The position numbers were made by a program, and so were the translations under genes. Positions 36,380-44,994 of a stretch of 64,000 nucleotides of DNA are shown here, piece after piece. Within the stretch, counting starts at the first letter, position 1. Each line of letters begins with the position of its first letter. The DNA is taken from the NCBI GenBank assembly GCA_019638615.1, contig JAHBTL010000005.1:186001-250000 (forward strand). Reading direction: 5' to 3'. The DNA comes from Chitinophagaceae bacterium. Its GTDB lineage: Bacteria; Bacteroidota; Bacteroidia; Chitinophagales; Chitinophagaceae. A model generated the notes under the pieces. That model searched no databases and was not told where the DNA came from. It worked only from the letters and a program-made list of their open reading frames with translations.

Positions 36380-36407
36380 TTTTAAATTATCCTAACGAAA
36401 ATTTTTT

Positions 36408-37634
36408 ATGGCGACTATTGTTCCGTTCAAGGCCCTGCGTCCGCAGGCACAGTATGCAAAACAGGTGGCAAGCCGCCCTTACGATGTACTTAACAGTAAG
36501 GAGGCAAAGGAAGAAGTAAGAGGAAACCCCTATTCGTTCCTCCACATTACAAAGGCTGAAATTGATTTACCGGAAGATACAGATGTCCATTCTCAAAAAG
36601 TATATGAAAAAGCGAAAGAAACCCTGAATGTATATATCCAGAGAGAAGTACTGTTCAGGGAATCAAAGCCGTGTTATTATATATACCAGCTGGTAATGAA
36701 CGGCAAAAGCCAGACAGGGCTGGTGTGCGCTTCATCTGTTGATGATTACGAGAACGGCATCATCAAAAAGCATGAATTCACCCGTCCCGAAAAAGAGCAG
36801 GACCGTATCAATCATATTGCTGCTACGGGTGCGCAAACGGGCAATGTATTCCTGGCGTATAAAAATGTTGATGAGTTGGATGAGCTGGTTGAAAAATGGA
36901 AGAAAGAAAAATCTCCCATATATGACTTCGTTGCCGACGACAATATCGGCCACACTGTCTGGATCGTTACGGATGATAAAACCATTGAAAAAATTACAGC
37001 TCTTTTCGCCGAAAAAGTAGCAGCCACTTATATTGCCGACGGGCATCACCGCGCCGCCAGCGCCGCTAAAGTGAGGCTTACGGCAGCAGGAAATTCTGAA
37101 GGAGCCGGATATTTTCTTACAACGCTGTTTCCTGCTTCGCAGTTGTACATTATGGATTACAACAGGCTGGTAAAAGATTTAAATGGATTGAGTAAAGAAG
37201 AGTTCCTGGAAAGAACCAGTGAAAGCTTTGAAATTGAAAAGGTGGACAAGGCAGTAGCTCCGCAGCAGCTTCATCAATTTGGCATGTATGTGGATGGTAA
37301 CTGGTATAAGCTTACGGCAAAGCCGGGAACTCATACAGAAGATCCCATCGGCATACTGGATGTGACCATTTTGCAGAACAACCTGCTGGATAAAATATTG
37401 GGTATTGCCGATCCGCGCACCGATAAAAGAATTGATTTTGTAGGAGGCATCAGGGGGCTGGAAGAACTGGAAAAAAGAGTGAACAGCGGCGAGATGAAGG
37501 TAGCTTTTAGCCTGTTTCCCGTTAGTATTCAGCAGTTGTTCGACATTGCCGACAGCGGCAATGTAATGCCTCCCAAAAGCACCTGGTTCGAGCCAAAGCT
37601 GAGGGATGGACTGCTGACGCATTTGATAGATTGA
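36408..37634 (+). CDS. DUF1015 family protein
   Basis: A 408-residue cytoplasmic protein. Characteristic segments are VPFKALRP at the start, SRPYDVLN, HEFTRPEKEQDRINH, YIADGHHRAASA (about residues 205-216) and the C-terminal KVAFSLFPVSIQQLFDIADSG with MPPKSTWFEPKLRDGL. These are DUF1015 signatures; the GHHR motif suggests an enzymatic site, but no reaction is established. The gene is 28 bases after serC, so a link with serine synthesis is inferred from context only. Strong hairpins follow. Confidence 0.9.
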   Translation: MATIVPFKALRPQAQYAKQVASRPYDVLNSKEAKEEVRGNPYSFLHITKAEIDLPEDTDVHSQKVYEKAKETLNVYIQREVLFRESKPCYYIYQLVMNGKSQTGLVCASSVDDYENGIIKKHEFTRPEKEQDRINHIAATGAQTGNVFLAYKNVDELDELVEKWKKEKSPIYDFVADDNIGHTVWIVTDDKTIEKITALFAEKVAATYIADGHHRAASAAKVRLTAAGNSEGAGYFLTTLFPASQLYIMDYNRLVKDLNGLSKEEFLERTSESFEIEKVDKAVAPQQLHQFGMYVDGNWYKLTAKPGTHTEDPIGILDVTILQNNLLDKILGIADPRTDKRIDFVGGIRGLEELEKRVNSGEMKVAFSLFPVSIQQLFDIADSGNVMPPKSTWFEPKLRDGLLTHLID

Positions 37635-37646
37635 TTTCTTCGTGCA

Positions 37647-37720
37647 GGGTTCCGAAACTTCTAAAGGTTCGGAACCCTTTGATGATAATCGCCGGTTGAG
37701 CTACTCAGCCGGCTTTTTTT
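37647..37720 (+). terminator. Double hairpin terminator after the serC-DUF1015 unit
   Basis: The first hairpin pairs GGGTTCCGAA with TTCGGAACCC (37647-37677). The second pairs GCCGGTTGAG with CTCAGCCGGC (37691-37713) and is followed by a run of T, making it a textbook intrinsic terminator. Confidence 0.9.
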
Positions 37721-37820
37721 TACGTATATGATGATATACGGAGCCGGCACCACAAATCAGTAATCCAAATCAGAAATCATCAAATCAGCAATCAGCAATC
37801 AAAATTATATCTTTACCGCT

Positions 37821-38834
37821 ATGAAACACTTTTGGGTATTACTCCTATTGCTTGGAGGTTACTTTACCGGCTTTTCGCAGGAGAACGCGGACACATTACA
37901 GAAAATAGGCCGCGACTATATGCGCAAAGGCGACTGGGGAAACGCCGTAATGGTTTTTAAACGGGCGCTTCAGCAAAAGCCCGGCGATATGGAACTGTTA
38001 AAAGACATTGCCTATACTTATTACCTGGAAAAAGATTTTGCCCGCTCCCTGGAAACCATCAAACCGGTAATAGAACGCGAAGACGCGGATGTGCAGAGCT
38101 TCCAGATTGCCGGCACTATACACCGTGCCATTGAAGACGTTAAGGAAGGAACGAAAGTGTATACCCGCGCGTTGAAGAAATTTCCTTACAGTGGCGTACT
38201 GTACAGCGAATACGGTGAACTGCTGTGGCAGAAAAAAGATTATAACGCTATCGTGCAATGGGAAAAAGGAATAGAAACAGATCCGAACTATGCGGGTAAC
38301 TATTACAACGCCGCCCGCTTCTATTATTTTACTACCGACAGGATATGGAGCCTGCTGTATGGTGAGATCTTTACAAACCTCGAAAGCTATACCATCCGCA
38401 CCGCCGAAATAAAAACGATATTATTTGACAGCTACCGGAAGCTGTTTTCAGACGCTGATCTTTTAAAAAACTACAATCCTAAAAAGAAGAACGCGTTTGA
38501 AAAAGCTTTTCTCACCTCTATGAATACCCAGTCTTCGCTCGCCGCTACGGGTATTGACCCGCAAAAGCTCATTGCCATCCGCACAGGGTTCATTAAAAAC
38601 TGGTACGAAACCAATGCCGTAACATTTCCTTTCCGCTTATTTGATTATCACAAACAATTAATCTCGTCTAATATGTTCGAAGCTTATAATCAATGGCTGC
38701 TGGGCTCGGGCATAAAAGCGGAAGATTACCAGGAATGGATCACGAACAATAAAGCCGCCTACGATACATTCAATAATTTTCAGCGTGGCCGCGTTTTCAA
38801 ATTACCAAAAGACCAATATTATCAAAATAAATAA
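37821..38834 (+). CDS. Secreted tetratricopeptide-repeat protein
   Basis: A 337-residue protein with a signal peptide (HFWVLLLLLGGYFTGFSQ) and TPR helices at about residues 25-160: IGRDYMRKGDWGNAVMVFKR, AYTYYLEKDFARSLETIK, and YGELLWQKKDYNAIVQWEKG. The C-terminal half is helical and not recognised. It is probably periplasmic and scaffolds other proteins. TATCTTTA (37808-37815), close to the -7 consensus, ends six bases before the ATG, so the transcript may be almost leaderless. Words such as AATCAGAAATCATCAAATC fill the gap upstream (about 37756-37802). Confidence 0.85.
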   Translation: MKHFWVLLLLLGGYFTGFSQENADTLQKIGRDYMRKGDWGNAVMVFKRALQQKPGDMELLKDIAYTYYLEKDFARSLETIKPVIEREDADVQSFQIAGTIHRAIEDVKEGTKVYTRALKKFPYSGVLYSEYGELLWQKKDYNAIVQWEKGIETDPNYAGNYYNAARFYYFTTDRIWSLLYGEIFTNLESYTIRTAEIKTILFDSYRKLFSDADLLKNYNPKKKNAFEKAFLTSMNTQSSLAATGIDPQKLIAIRTGFIKNWYETNAVTFPFRLFDYHKQLISSNMFEAYNQWLLGSGIKAEDYQEWITNNKAAYDTFNNFQRGRVFKLPKDQYYQNK

Positions 38835-38897
38835 GTTTTCGTTTTTCTTTATTGGCTTTTTAACTTAATTTGAAACTCAAGCTAAACAACGATCGCT

Positions 38898-40685
38898 ATG
38901 GCTCAACCCCAACGACTATTTGATTGCATTGACTATCAGTTACAGAAGTTCCCGAAGGAAGATATGCTGGTTGCCAAAGAAAACGGCGTATGGAAAAAAT
39001 ACAGCACGGAAGAAGTAAAGAAAAGTGCTGTACAATTAGCGGCAGGGTTACTGGCATTGGGCGTTTCCGGGAATGATATGACTACCGAAAACAGGGATAA
39101 GATCGCCATCATTTCCAACAACCGGCCCGAATGGCTGATCACCGACCTGGCAGTGCAGCAAAGCGGCGCCATTCTTGTACCCATCTATCCTACTACCAAT
39201 CCGCTTGAAATAGAATTTATTTTCAACGATGCAGCGGTAAAATATGTTTTTGTAAGCAGCGATGAATTATTGCAAAAAATAAAAGGCATACAGGCTAAAA
39301 TACCCAGCCTTAAAGATATTTATACTTTCAACCGCATTGAAGGCGCCAAACACTGGAGCGAAGTATTGAACATGGCAACCGAAGCCACTACGACAGAAGT
39401 AGAAGCAGTTAAAAACAAAATCCAGAAGCACGATCTTGCCACGATTATTTACACATCCGGCACCACCGGCACTCCAAAAGGTGTAATGCTAAGCCATAAC
39501 AATATTGTTCAGAATACCTTTCTTGCAAAAGAAAGTTTCCCGTTTGAAGACAGTCCTGAATACAGGGCGTTGAGCTTTTTACCGCTCAATCATATTTTTG
39601 AAAAAACGATCAGCTATATATACATGTTCAGTGGCATCGGCATTTATTATGCCGAAAGCCTTGAAACGATCGCCGCTAACCTGCAGGAAGTAAAGCCGCA
39701 TGTATTCTCTACCGTGCCCCGACTGCTTGAGAAGGTATATGAAAAGATCGTTGCCAAAGGCGCGGCGCTCACAGGTATTAAAAAGCAGTTGTTCTTTTGG
39801 GCGGTAGCGCTGGGCAGGCGCTACGATAATCTGAAGGATGGAGGCTTTTTTTATAATATGCAGCTATCGCTTGCCAATAAGCTTATTTTCAGCAAGTGGA
39901 GAGAAGCGCTGGGAGGCAACATCAAATACATTATTACCGGTGGCGCAGCCTGTCAGGAAAGATTGCTCAGGATATTCAACGCGGCGCAGATACCGTTGTA
40001 CGAAGGGTACGGTCCCACGGAAAATTCTCCTGTAATTTCTGTTAACAGGAAGACTCCCGGCATGATGAAATTCGGGACAGTAGGCCCCCCCATTAAAGGT
40101 GTGGAAGTTAAGCTGATGCAGGACGGGGAAATATGCGTGAAAGGCCCATCGGTGATGGTAGGTTATTACAAGCGCCCCGACCTGACTGCCGAAGCGATCA
40201 TTGACGGCTGGCTGCATACGGGCGATATCGGTATTTTTGAAGACAATACTTTTTTAAGAATTACAGACCGCAAAAAAGAATTGTTCAAAACCAGTGGCGG
40301 TAAATACGTTGCCCCTACTGCCATTGAGAACAAGCTTAAGGAATCGCGCTTTATTGAACAGGTGATCGTAATTGGCGCAGGAGAAAAATTTGTAAGCGCC
40401 TTAATAGTACCTTCTTTTGTGAATCTGAAGGACTGGTGCGAAAAGAATGGCATACCTTTTACTACCAATGAAGCCATCATAAAAGAGCCCAAAGTAATTG
40501 AGCACTATAAAGAAATTGTAGAGGATTTCAACACGCTGTTCAATCATGTAGAACAGGTGAAGAAGTTTGAGCTGCTGCCCCGAGAATGGAATGTAGAATC
40601 CGGTGAAGTAACACCCAAGCTCAGCCTGAAAAGAAAAGTGATCATGGAAAAATATAAAGATTCTATTGAGCGCATTTACTCCTGA
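38898..40685 (+). CDS. Long-chain fatty acid-CoA ligase (AMP-forming)
   Basis: A 595-residue adenylate-forming enzyme. The P-loop is IIYTSGTTGTPKGVMLSH (about residues 183-200); YEGYGPTE (about 370) binds the adenine; GWLHTGDIG and ITDRKKELFKTSGGKYVAP are the hinge and the catalytic-lysine region. This is the FAA1/FadD15-like class, with the insertion typical of long-chain ligases. It activates fatty acids to acyl-CoA for breakdown or lipid synthesis. The thioesterase gene overlaps its end by 20 bases. Confidence 0.94.
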   Translation: MAQPQRLFDCIDYQLQKFPKEDMLVAKENGVWKKYSTEEVKKSAVQLAAGLLALGVSGNDMTTENRDKIAIISNNRPEWLITDLAVQQSGAILVPIYPTTNPLEIEFIFNDAAVKYVFVSSDELLQKIKGIQAKIPSLKDIYTFNRIEGAKHWSEVLNMATEATTTEVEAVKNKIQKHDLATIIYTSGTTGTPKGVMLSHNNIVQNTFLAKESFPFEDSPEYRALSFLPLNHIFEKTISYIYMFSGIGIYYAESLETIAANLQEVKPHVFSTVPRLLEKVYEKIVAKGAALTGIKKQLFFWAVALGRRYDNLKDGGFFYNMQLSLANKLIFSKWREALGGNIKYIITGGAACQERLLRIFNAAQIPLYEGYGPTENSPVISVNRKTPGMMKFGTVGPPIKGVEVKLMQDGEICVKGPSVMVGYYKRPDLTAEAIIDGWLHTGDIGIFEDNTFLRITDRKKELFKTSGGKYVAPTAIENKLKESRFIEQVIVIGAGEKFVSALIVPSFVNLKDWCEKNGIPFTTNEAIIKEPKVIEHYKEIVEDFNTLFNHVEQVKKFELLPREWNVESGEVTPKLSLKRKVIMEKYKDSIERIYS

Positions 40686-41097
40686 TAAGAGCCATACAGA
40701 TGCCCCTGTTGATTGGGATGCATTAAAAGCCCGTGACCGTTTTGGCTCATGGCTGGGCATCCGTTCGCTGGAAACGAAGCCAGGATATAGCAAGCTGCAA
40801 ATGACCGTGCGCGAAGAAATGCTGAACCCCATGGGCATTACACACGGAGGCATTGTCTTTTCTTTTGCCGACACCGCGTTGGGGTATGCCTGCAATGCAG
40901 GAGGAAAGCGTGCTGTAGCGCTGGAAGCGTCTATCAGCTTCATCAAAGCTTCTTATGCAGGAGATATACTGACAGCCGAAACACAGCAGGTGCATGACGG
41001 AAAAACGACCGGCTTATACATAATAACTGTGATCAATCAGCGAAATGAAAAAATAGCCTTGTTCAAGGGAACCTGTTTTAATAAAGGAGGAGAATGA
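40666..41097 (+). CDS. PaaI-type hotdog thioesterase, TTG start
   Basis: A 143-residue hotdog protein. MTVREEMLNPMGITHGGIVF carries the active-site pattern N-x-x-G-x-x-HGG, and FADTALGYACN supplies the acidic residue. Such proteins hydrolyse acyl-CoA or phenylacetyl-CoA-type thioesters. No ATG is available before the conserved domain: the frame has a stop at about 40654 and the only usable start is TTG 40666, inside the end of the acyl-CoA ligase gene. Termination-reinitiation coupling with that gene is therefore likely, which fits a pair that makes and cleaves acyl-CoA. Confidence 0.87.
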   Translation: MSAFTPDKSHTDAPVDWDALKARDRFGSWLGIRSLETKPGYSKLQMTVREEMLNPMGITHGGIVFSFADTALGYACNAGGKRAVALEASISFIKASYAGDILTAETQQVHDGKTTGLYIITVINQRNEKIALFKGTCFNKGGE

Positions 41098-41099
41098 AG

Positions 41100-41400
41100 T
41101 TTTGGATTCAGGTTGCAGGTTACGGGTTTCTGGTTTTGAGTTTGAAGTTGAAAGAACGAACTATAAACAACAAACCATAAACTCCAAACATCTCAAATCA
41201 GCTATATCCAAAACAAACGGCTGATATCTTACACAGATTCTTCCCTCGCGGAGGTATATCATTTTTATCCAACAGTTATTTGTTCGCTCAGAATGACAAG
41301 AAAAAACAATTGACAATGGATGATTGACAATTGATTTGAAACTATAAACTATAAAAACGCTGATAGCTGATCGCTGACAGCTGATCGCTTTTTTTTCGTA
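41100..41400. repeat. Intergenic cluster of dispersed word repeats
   Basis: No gene lies in this 314-base gap. It holds CAGGTTGCAGGTTACGGG, GAACTATAAACAACAAACC, CATCTCAAATCAGC, and an inverted copy of the CTTGTCATTCTGAGCGA block (about 41228-41316, matching about 9172-9268 on the other strand), then ACAATTGACAATGG words and GCTGATAGCTGATCGC words that run into a T8 tract (about 41390-41397). The last part may act as a terminator. Confidence 0.75.
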
Positions 41401-41411
41401 TTTTCATTTCG

Positions 41412-42101
41412 ATGAAGAATATTTTAATTACAGGCGCTAATGGCAATTTGGGAGTCGCCGCTGTAAAAAAATTCCTTGACAGCGGTTACAGGGTAATAGC
41501 TGTTGCGCGTTCGGGCAGCGAGCTGGGTTTTGCCGTTGGGCATTCCGGTTTTGAACTTCACCAGGTAGATCTGTCGGACGAAAACGCTTCCACGCTTTTT
41601 ATGAAAGAGGCGATTGACCTGTATGGCACTATTGACGGAGCCCTGTTTTTAGCCGGAGGGTTTGCTATGGGCAATATTGAGAATACATCAGGCGATGATT
41701 TGAAGAAAATGTTTTCACTGAATTTTGAGACCGCCTATTTCATCATGCGGCCCCTGTTCACACATATGCTCCAGCAGGGGTGCGGACGCATGGTTTTTAT
41801 TGGAGCAAGAGCGGTGCTGGAAGCAGAACAGGGGAAAAACTCCTTGGCATATATCCTGTCGAAATCTCTTTTATTTACACTTGCTGAGGCACTAAATGCC
41901 GCCGCCAAAGGAAAAAATGTATCGGCTTCAGTAGTCGTACCAGGCATTATAGACACGCCCCCCAATAGGAAAAGCATGCCCGGTGCAGATTTCAGTAAGT
42001 GGCCTACCCCGGAGCAAATAGCCGGTGTGCTGGAGTTTATTTGCCGCGACACCGACAGCCCGGTAAGAAATACTGTGTTTAAAGTATACGGCAACTCCTG
42101 A
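41412..42101 (+). CDS. SDR family NAD(P)-dependent oxidoreductase
   Basis: A 229-residue classical short-chain dehydrogenase fold. The cofactor loop is ITGANGNLG (about residues 6-14), LFLAGGFA replaces the NNAG motif and the catalytic pair is LAYILSKSLL (tyrosine and lysine, about 152-156). The catalytic serine is not obvious: the strand that should carry it reads MVFIGARAVL. This layout recalls dihydropteridine-reductase-like SDRs, which also lack it. Substrate unknown. The gene is convergent with the following secreted-protein gene, only nine bases apart. Confidence 0.85.
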   Translation: MKNILITGANGNLGVAAVKKFLDSGYRVIAVARSGSELGFAVGHSGFELHQVDLSDENASTLFMKEAIDLYGTIDGALFLAGGFAMGNIENTSGDDLKKMFSLNFETAYFIMRPLFTHMLQQGCGRMVFIGARAVLEAEQGKNSLAYILSKSLLFTLAEALNAAAKGKNVSASVVVPGIIDTPPNRKSMPGADFSKWPTPEQIAGVLEFICRDTDSPVRNTVFKVYGNS

Positions 42102-42110
42102 TGTATATTT

Positions 42111-43238
42111 TTACAACCGCACGAACTGCCTGCTGATAACAACGCCATTTTGTACTATAGACAGTATTTGGACTCCCGTGGATTGTTTTGCATTGTTGAT
42201 GGTATACAACTGTGTGCCTTTTGAAAGAGTAATTTGCTGTTGGTGAATAGTACTGCCATTTACGGTTGATATCAGGAGTTTCGCTGTTCCTCCCGCATCG
42301 GCATTGATCTGTACTGTTACCTGGTTGCCGGAAGAAAGAATGCTTTTCAGCTTAAGACCTGTTTCCTGCTGGCTTTTCAGCACGATTACGTTCGAATAAA
42401 TGATCGTGCCATCCGCTTGTGTAGCCTTTACCCTGTAATATATCTTAGCGCCATTGCCAGGCAAACGGTGGTCGTAAAAAATATGTTTTTCACTTTGAAC
42501 TGAAATATCCGCAGCGATGGGGTCAAAATGTACGCCATCTGCCGAACGTTCCAGTTCCAGTTGATGTAAGCTGCCCGATTCTGTTACGGCACATTGTACA
42601 GCAGCCGTATTGTTTTGAATTGAGCCGGAAAGCTGTGAAATTTTTACCGGTAATATGCTTAATCCCCGTACGGTAATATTATCAAAAACAAAACGGTTCA
42701 ACCCTCCGGAATTGATAAATACATCATAACCGTATAACCTGAAAGTAATAGACGAAGTAAGATTATTATAAATACCTCCCAACGCAACAGAAACGGTTGG
42801 GGCACTGGTTGTAAGTGTTTGTGTTGTAATGTCTGTAGCAAATCCGTCAAGACTGGAACGCAATGCCCATCTCCTTGGTCCGGAACCAGAAGGCGAACCG
42901 GTGGTGCTTCTCCTGAGCACCAGATCAATACTGGACAAATTGAGTGTATAGCCAACATTAGGCGTTAAAGTAAACTCAAGGTACATGTTCGTATTAATGG
43001 CGCCCGTGGGCCAACCGCCTTCCCCAAAATAAACAGTACCGCCATTGTATGCGCCCGATGGAATAGAAGGACTGAGCGACGCAGCACTTACGGTATTCTG
43101 GGTGCCCGCTGTGCCTGCCAAAGTATTATTAAAAGTCCAGTTGCCCACAGCAGCCTGGCTCCGGGCTAAAATCGGCAATGAAAACAAGGCAATGAAAACA
43201 ATCAATTTCGCCAGGCGGGAATAAAGAAGATTACACAT
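42111..43238 (-). CDS. Secreted protein with type IX-like C-terminal sorting region
   Basis: A 375-residue protein with a signal peptide (LIVFIALFSLPILARSQ). The N-terminal half (about 30-190) is a beta-rich domain with WTFNNTLAGTAGT and YLEFTLTPNVGY, like the hypothetical domains of many Bacteroidota surface proteins. A fibronectin-like segment follows (about 200-280, HQLELERSADGVHF). The last about 80 residues (QVTVQINADAGGTAKLLIST to GVVISRQFVRL) look like a type A sorting domain for the type IX secretion system, with the closing FVRL. PorX, the regulator of that system, is encoded at 48675-50231. Its function is unknown. Confidence 0.78.
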   Translation of the reverse strand: MCNLLYSRLAKLIVFIALFSLPILARSQAAVGNWTFNNTLAGTAGTQNTVSAASLSPSIPSGAYNGGTVYFGEGGWPTGAINTNMYLEFTLTPNVGYTLNLSSIDLVLRRSTTGSPSGSGPRRWALRSSLDGFATDITTQTLTTSAPTVSVALGGIYNNLTSSITFRLYGYDVFINSGGLNRFVFDNITVRGLSILPVKISQLSGSIQNNTAAVQCAVTESGSLHQLELERSADGVHFDPIAADISVQSEKHIFYDHRLPGNGAKIYYRVKATQADGTIIYSNVIVLKSQQETGLKLKSILSSGNQVTVQINADAGGTAKLLISTVNGSTIHQQQITLSKGTQLYTINNAKQSTGVQILSIVQNGVVISRQFVRL

Positions 43239-43547
43239 AAAAAAAGGTCTTGAGTTGGTAAATTAGGCCTGACACTGTGCCAAGCCTAATTACATTGAAA
43301 AAATCAATAGTCAAACAGATAGGTGTAAACTCTTACGATATACTAAACGTATTTTTGGGATCACCTAGTATAAACATTTAAAAAAATATGCCCCTTGTGG
43401 GTTTTAAGCCTTGGCCGGCGGCAGGGAATTCTTCAGCTCAATACTGATAATCATATTATAACGAATGTGGTGGAATGCAAAAAGAAGCGGATGTTTTAGC
43501 AAATGTTAATTGCATTCATTTATCTTCAATGAATTAAAACTTTCTTT
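43239..43547. other. Gap with inverted repeat before the secreted-protein gene
   Basis: The gap is 309 bases with no gene. AATTAGGC (43261-43268) and GCCTAATT (43284-43291) form a perfect hairpin 23 bases upstream of the minus-strand ATG at 43238, either in the mRNA leader or as an operator. Nothing else stands out. Confidence 0.45.
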
Positions 43548-43724
43548 ATGCAGGAGCTCATCGACCGGTTAAAAGCCCAGGCAGGATTGACCGATGAACA
43601 GGCGGTTAAAGCTATAACGATTGTAAAAGATTTTGCAAAAGAAAAATTCCCGCTTTTTTCGGGCGCTATTGAAAAGGTTTTTACCAAATACGGCCCAAAA
43701 GAGGAAGATGATTTCATGCCTTAA
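43548..43724 (+). CDS. Small conserved-looking protein, 58 residues
   Basis: ATG 43548 opens a 58-residue frame: an amphipathic helix MQELIDRLKAQAGLTDEQAV, then KAITIVKDFAKEKFPLFSGA, and an acidic tail KEEDDFMP. It has no signal peptide and no membrane segment. Short proteins of this type, two helices and an acidic end, are frequent in Chitinophagaceae, but I do not know the function. The hairpin right after the stop supports a real gene. Confidence 0.65.
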   Translation: MQELIDRLKAQAGLTDEQAVKAITIVKDFAKEKFPLFSGAIEKVFTKYGPKEEDDFMP

Positions 43725-43729
43725 AAAAA

Positions 43730-43768
43730 AGCTCCTGCATAAACCATTCGTTGCAGAAGCTGTTTTAT
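43730..43768. terminator. Hairpin terminator between convergent genes
   Basis: AGCTCCTGCA (43730-43739) pairs with TGCAGAAGCT (43752-43761), one mismatch, followed by GTTTTATT on the plus strand; on the minus strand a run of T follows the stem as well. It can serve the small gene and the acyl-CoA dehydrogenase gene. Confidence 0.7.
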
Positions 43769-43793
43769 TATGTTGCGGCAGGCAGAAATTGTA

Positions 43794-44936
43794 TTAACCT
43801 TGTAATACCTCACGGGCTATTACAATTTTTTGTATTTCGCTTGTACCTTCTCCTATCGTACACAGTTTGCTGTCTCTGTAAAACTTTTCCACCGGGAAAT
43901 CTTTAGTATAACCATAGCCACCAAAAATTTGTACAGCGTCATTCGATACTTTAACAGCTACCTCACTTGCATAATATTTTGCCATAGCGGCTTCCTTTGT
44001 CATGGGCAGGCCTTTGTTTTTCTTATCGGCAGCCTGCATAATCAATAGCTCCGCGGCCATGATTTCTGTTGCCATATCGGCCAACTTAAACGAAATACCC
44101 TGGAAATTAGCGATCGGCTGGTCGAATTGGTACCTTTCTTTGGAATATTGTAAAGCCGCTTCATAGGCGCCAGAGGCAATGCCAAGAGCCAGTGCTGCAA
44201 TAGATATTCTGCCGCCATCCAGCACTTTAAGGGATTGTTTAAATCCTTCGCCCACGTTTCCGAGGCGGCTGCTGTCCGGTATCCTGCAGTTATCAAATAT
44301 CATTTCCGCTGTTTCGCTGGCCCTCATTCCCAACTTGTTTTCTTTTTTGCCACCGGCAAAGCCAGGCGTTCCTCTTTCTACAACAAAAGCCGTAGCGTTG
44401 TTTTTGGCGCGGGGCTCGCCGGTACGTGCAATTACCACTGCTACATCACCCGACTTTCCATGCGTGATCCAGCATTTGGTGCCATTCAGTATCCAGTCAT
44501 TGCCATCCTTTACAGCCGTGGTTTTCATATTGCCCGCGTCGCTTCCCGTACCCGGCTCAGTCAGTCCCCAGGCGCCTATCCATTCGGCCGATGCAAGTTT
44601 GGGCAGGTACCGTTGTTTCTGGTCTTCATTTCCGAACGTGAGTATATGTCCCGTGCATAAAGAATTATGCGCAGCCAGGCTTAATCCAACCGAGCCGCAT
44701 ACTTTTGAAACCTCTTTAATGATAGCAACATATTCCAGGTAGCCCAAACCTGCTCCGCCGTATTGTTCCGGTACCAATACTCCCATCAGACCCAAAGCCC
44801 CCATCTGCTTCAGTGTATTGACTGGAAACTCCTGGGTTTCATCCCATTGCATCACATAGGGTTTTATATGCTGCACCGCAAAATCCCTGGCAGTCTGTGC
44901 AATCTGTTGTGTAAGTTCATCCGGTTTAAAATCCAT
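43794..44936 (-). CDS. Acyl-CoA dehydrogenase
   Basis: A 380-residue FAD-dependent acyl-CoA dehydrogenase of the short/medium-chain type. WIGAWGLTEPGTGSDAGNMK is the flavin signature, QIFGGYGYTKDFPVEKFYRD the second one, and the catalytic glutamate is in IGEGTSEIQKIVIAREVL (about residue 365). It introduces the alpha-beta double bond in fatty acyl-CoA or branched acyl-CoA and passes electrons to ETF. A 14-bp perfect palindrome (44981-44994) lies 45 bases upstream of the ATG and may be its operator. Confidence 0.94.
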   Translation of the reverse strand: MDFKPDELTQQIAQTARDFAVQHIKPYVMQWDETQEFPVNTLKQMGALGLMGVLVPEQYGGAGLGYLEYVAIIKEVSKVCGSVGLSLAAHNSLCTGHILTFGNEDQKQRYLPKLASAEWIGAWGLTEPGTGSDAGNMKTTAVKDGNDWILNGTKCWITHGKSGDVAVVIARTGEPRAKNNATAFVVERGTPGFAGGKKENKLGMRASETAEMIFDNCRIPDSSRLGNVGEGFKQSLKVLDGGRISIAALALGIASGAYEAALQYSKERYQFDQPIANFQGISFKLADMATEIMAAELLIMQAADKKNKGLPMTKEAAMAKYYASEVAVKVSNDAVQIFGGYGYTKDFPVEKFYRDSKLCTIGEGTSEIQKIVIAREVLQG

Positions 44937-44980
44937 ATACAGTTCTTAATTTTTTACAAAGAAAGGTAATTTAACTTGAG

Positions 44981-44994
44981 CTAACAATTGTTAG
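44981..44994. promoter_or_regulatory. Perfect 14-bp palindrome before the acyl-CoA dehydrogenase
   Basis: CTAACAATTGTTAG is self-complementary. It overlaps the stop codon of the helix-hairpin-helix gene (44991-44993) and lies 45 bases upstream of the dehydrogenase start, on the same strand. A repressor site is possible. Confidence 0.4.

Noticed and set aside
41098-41411. CRISPR array
   Set aside because: Words repeat but neither at regular spacing nor with unique equal-length spacers, and no cas gene is present.
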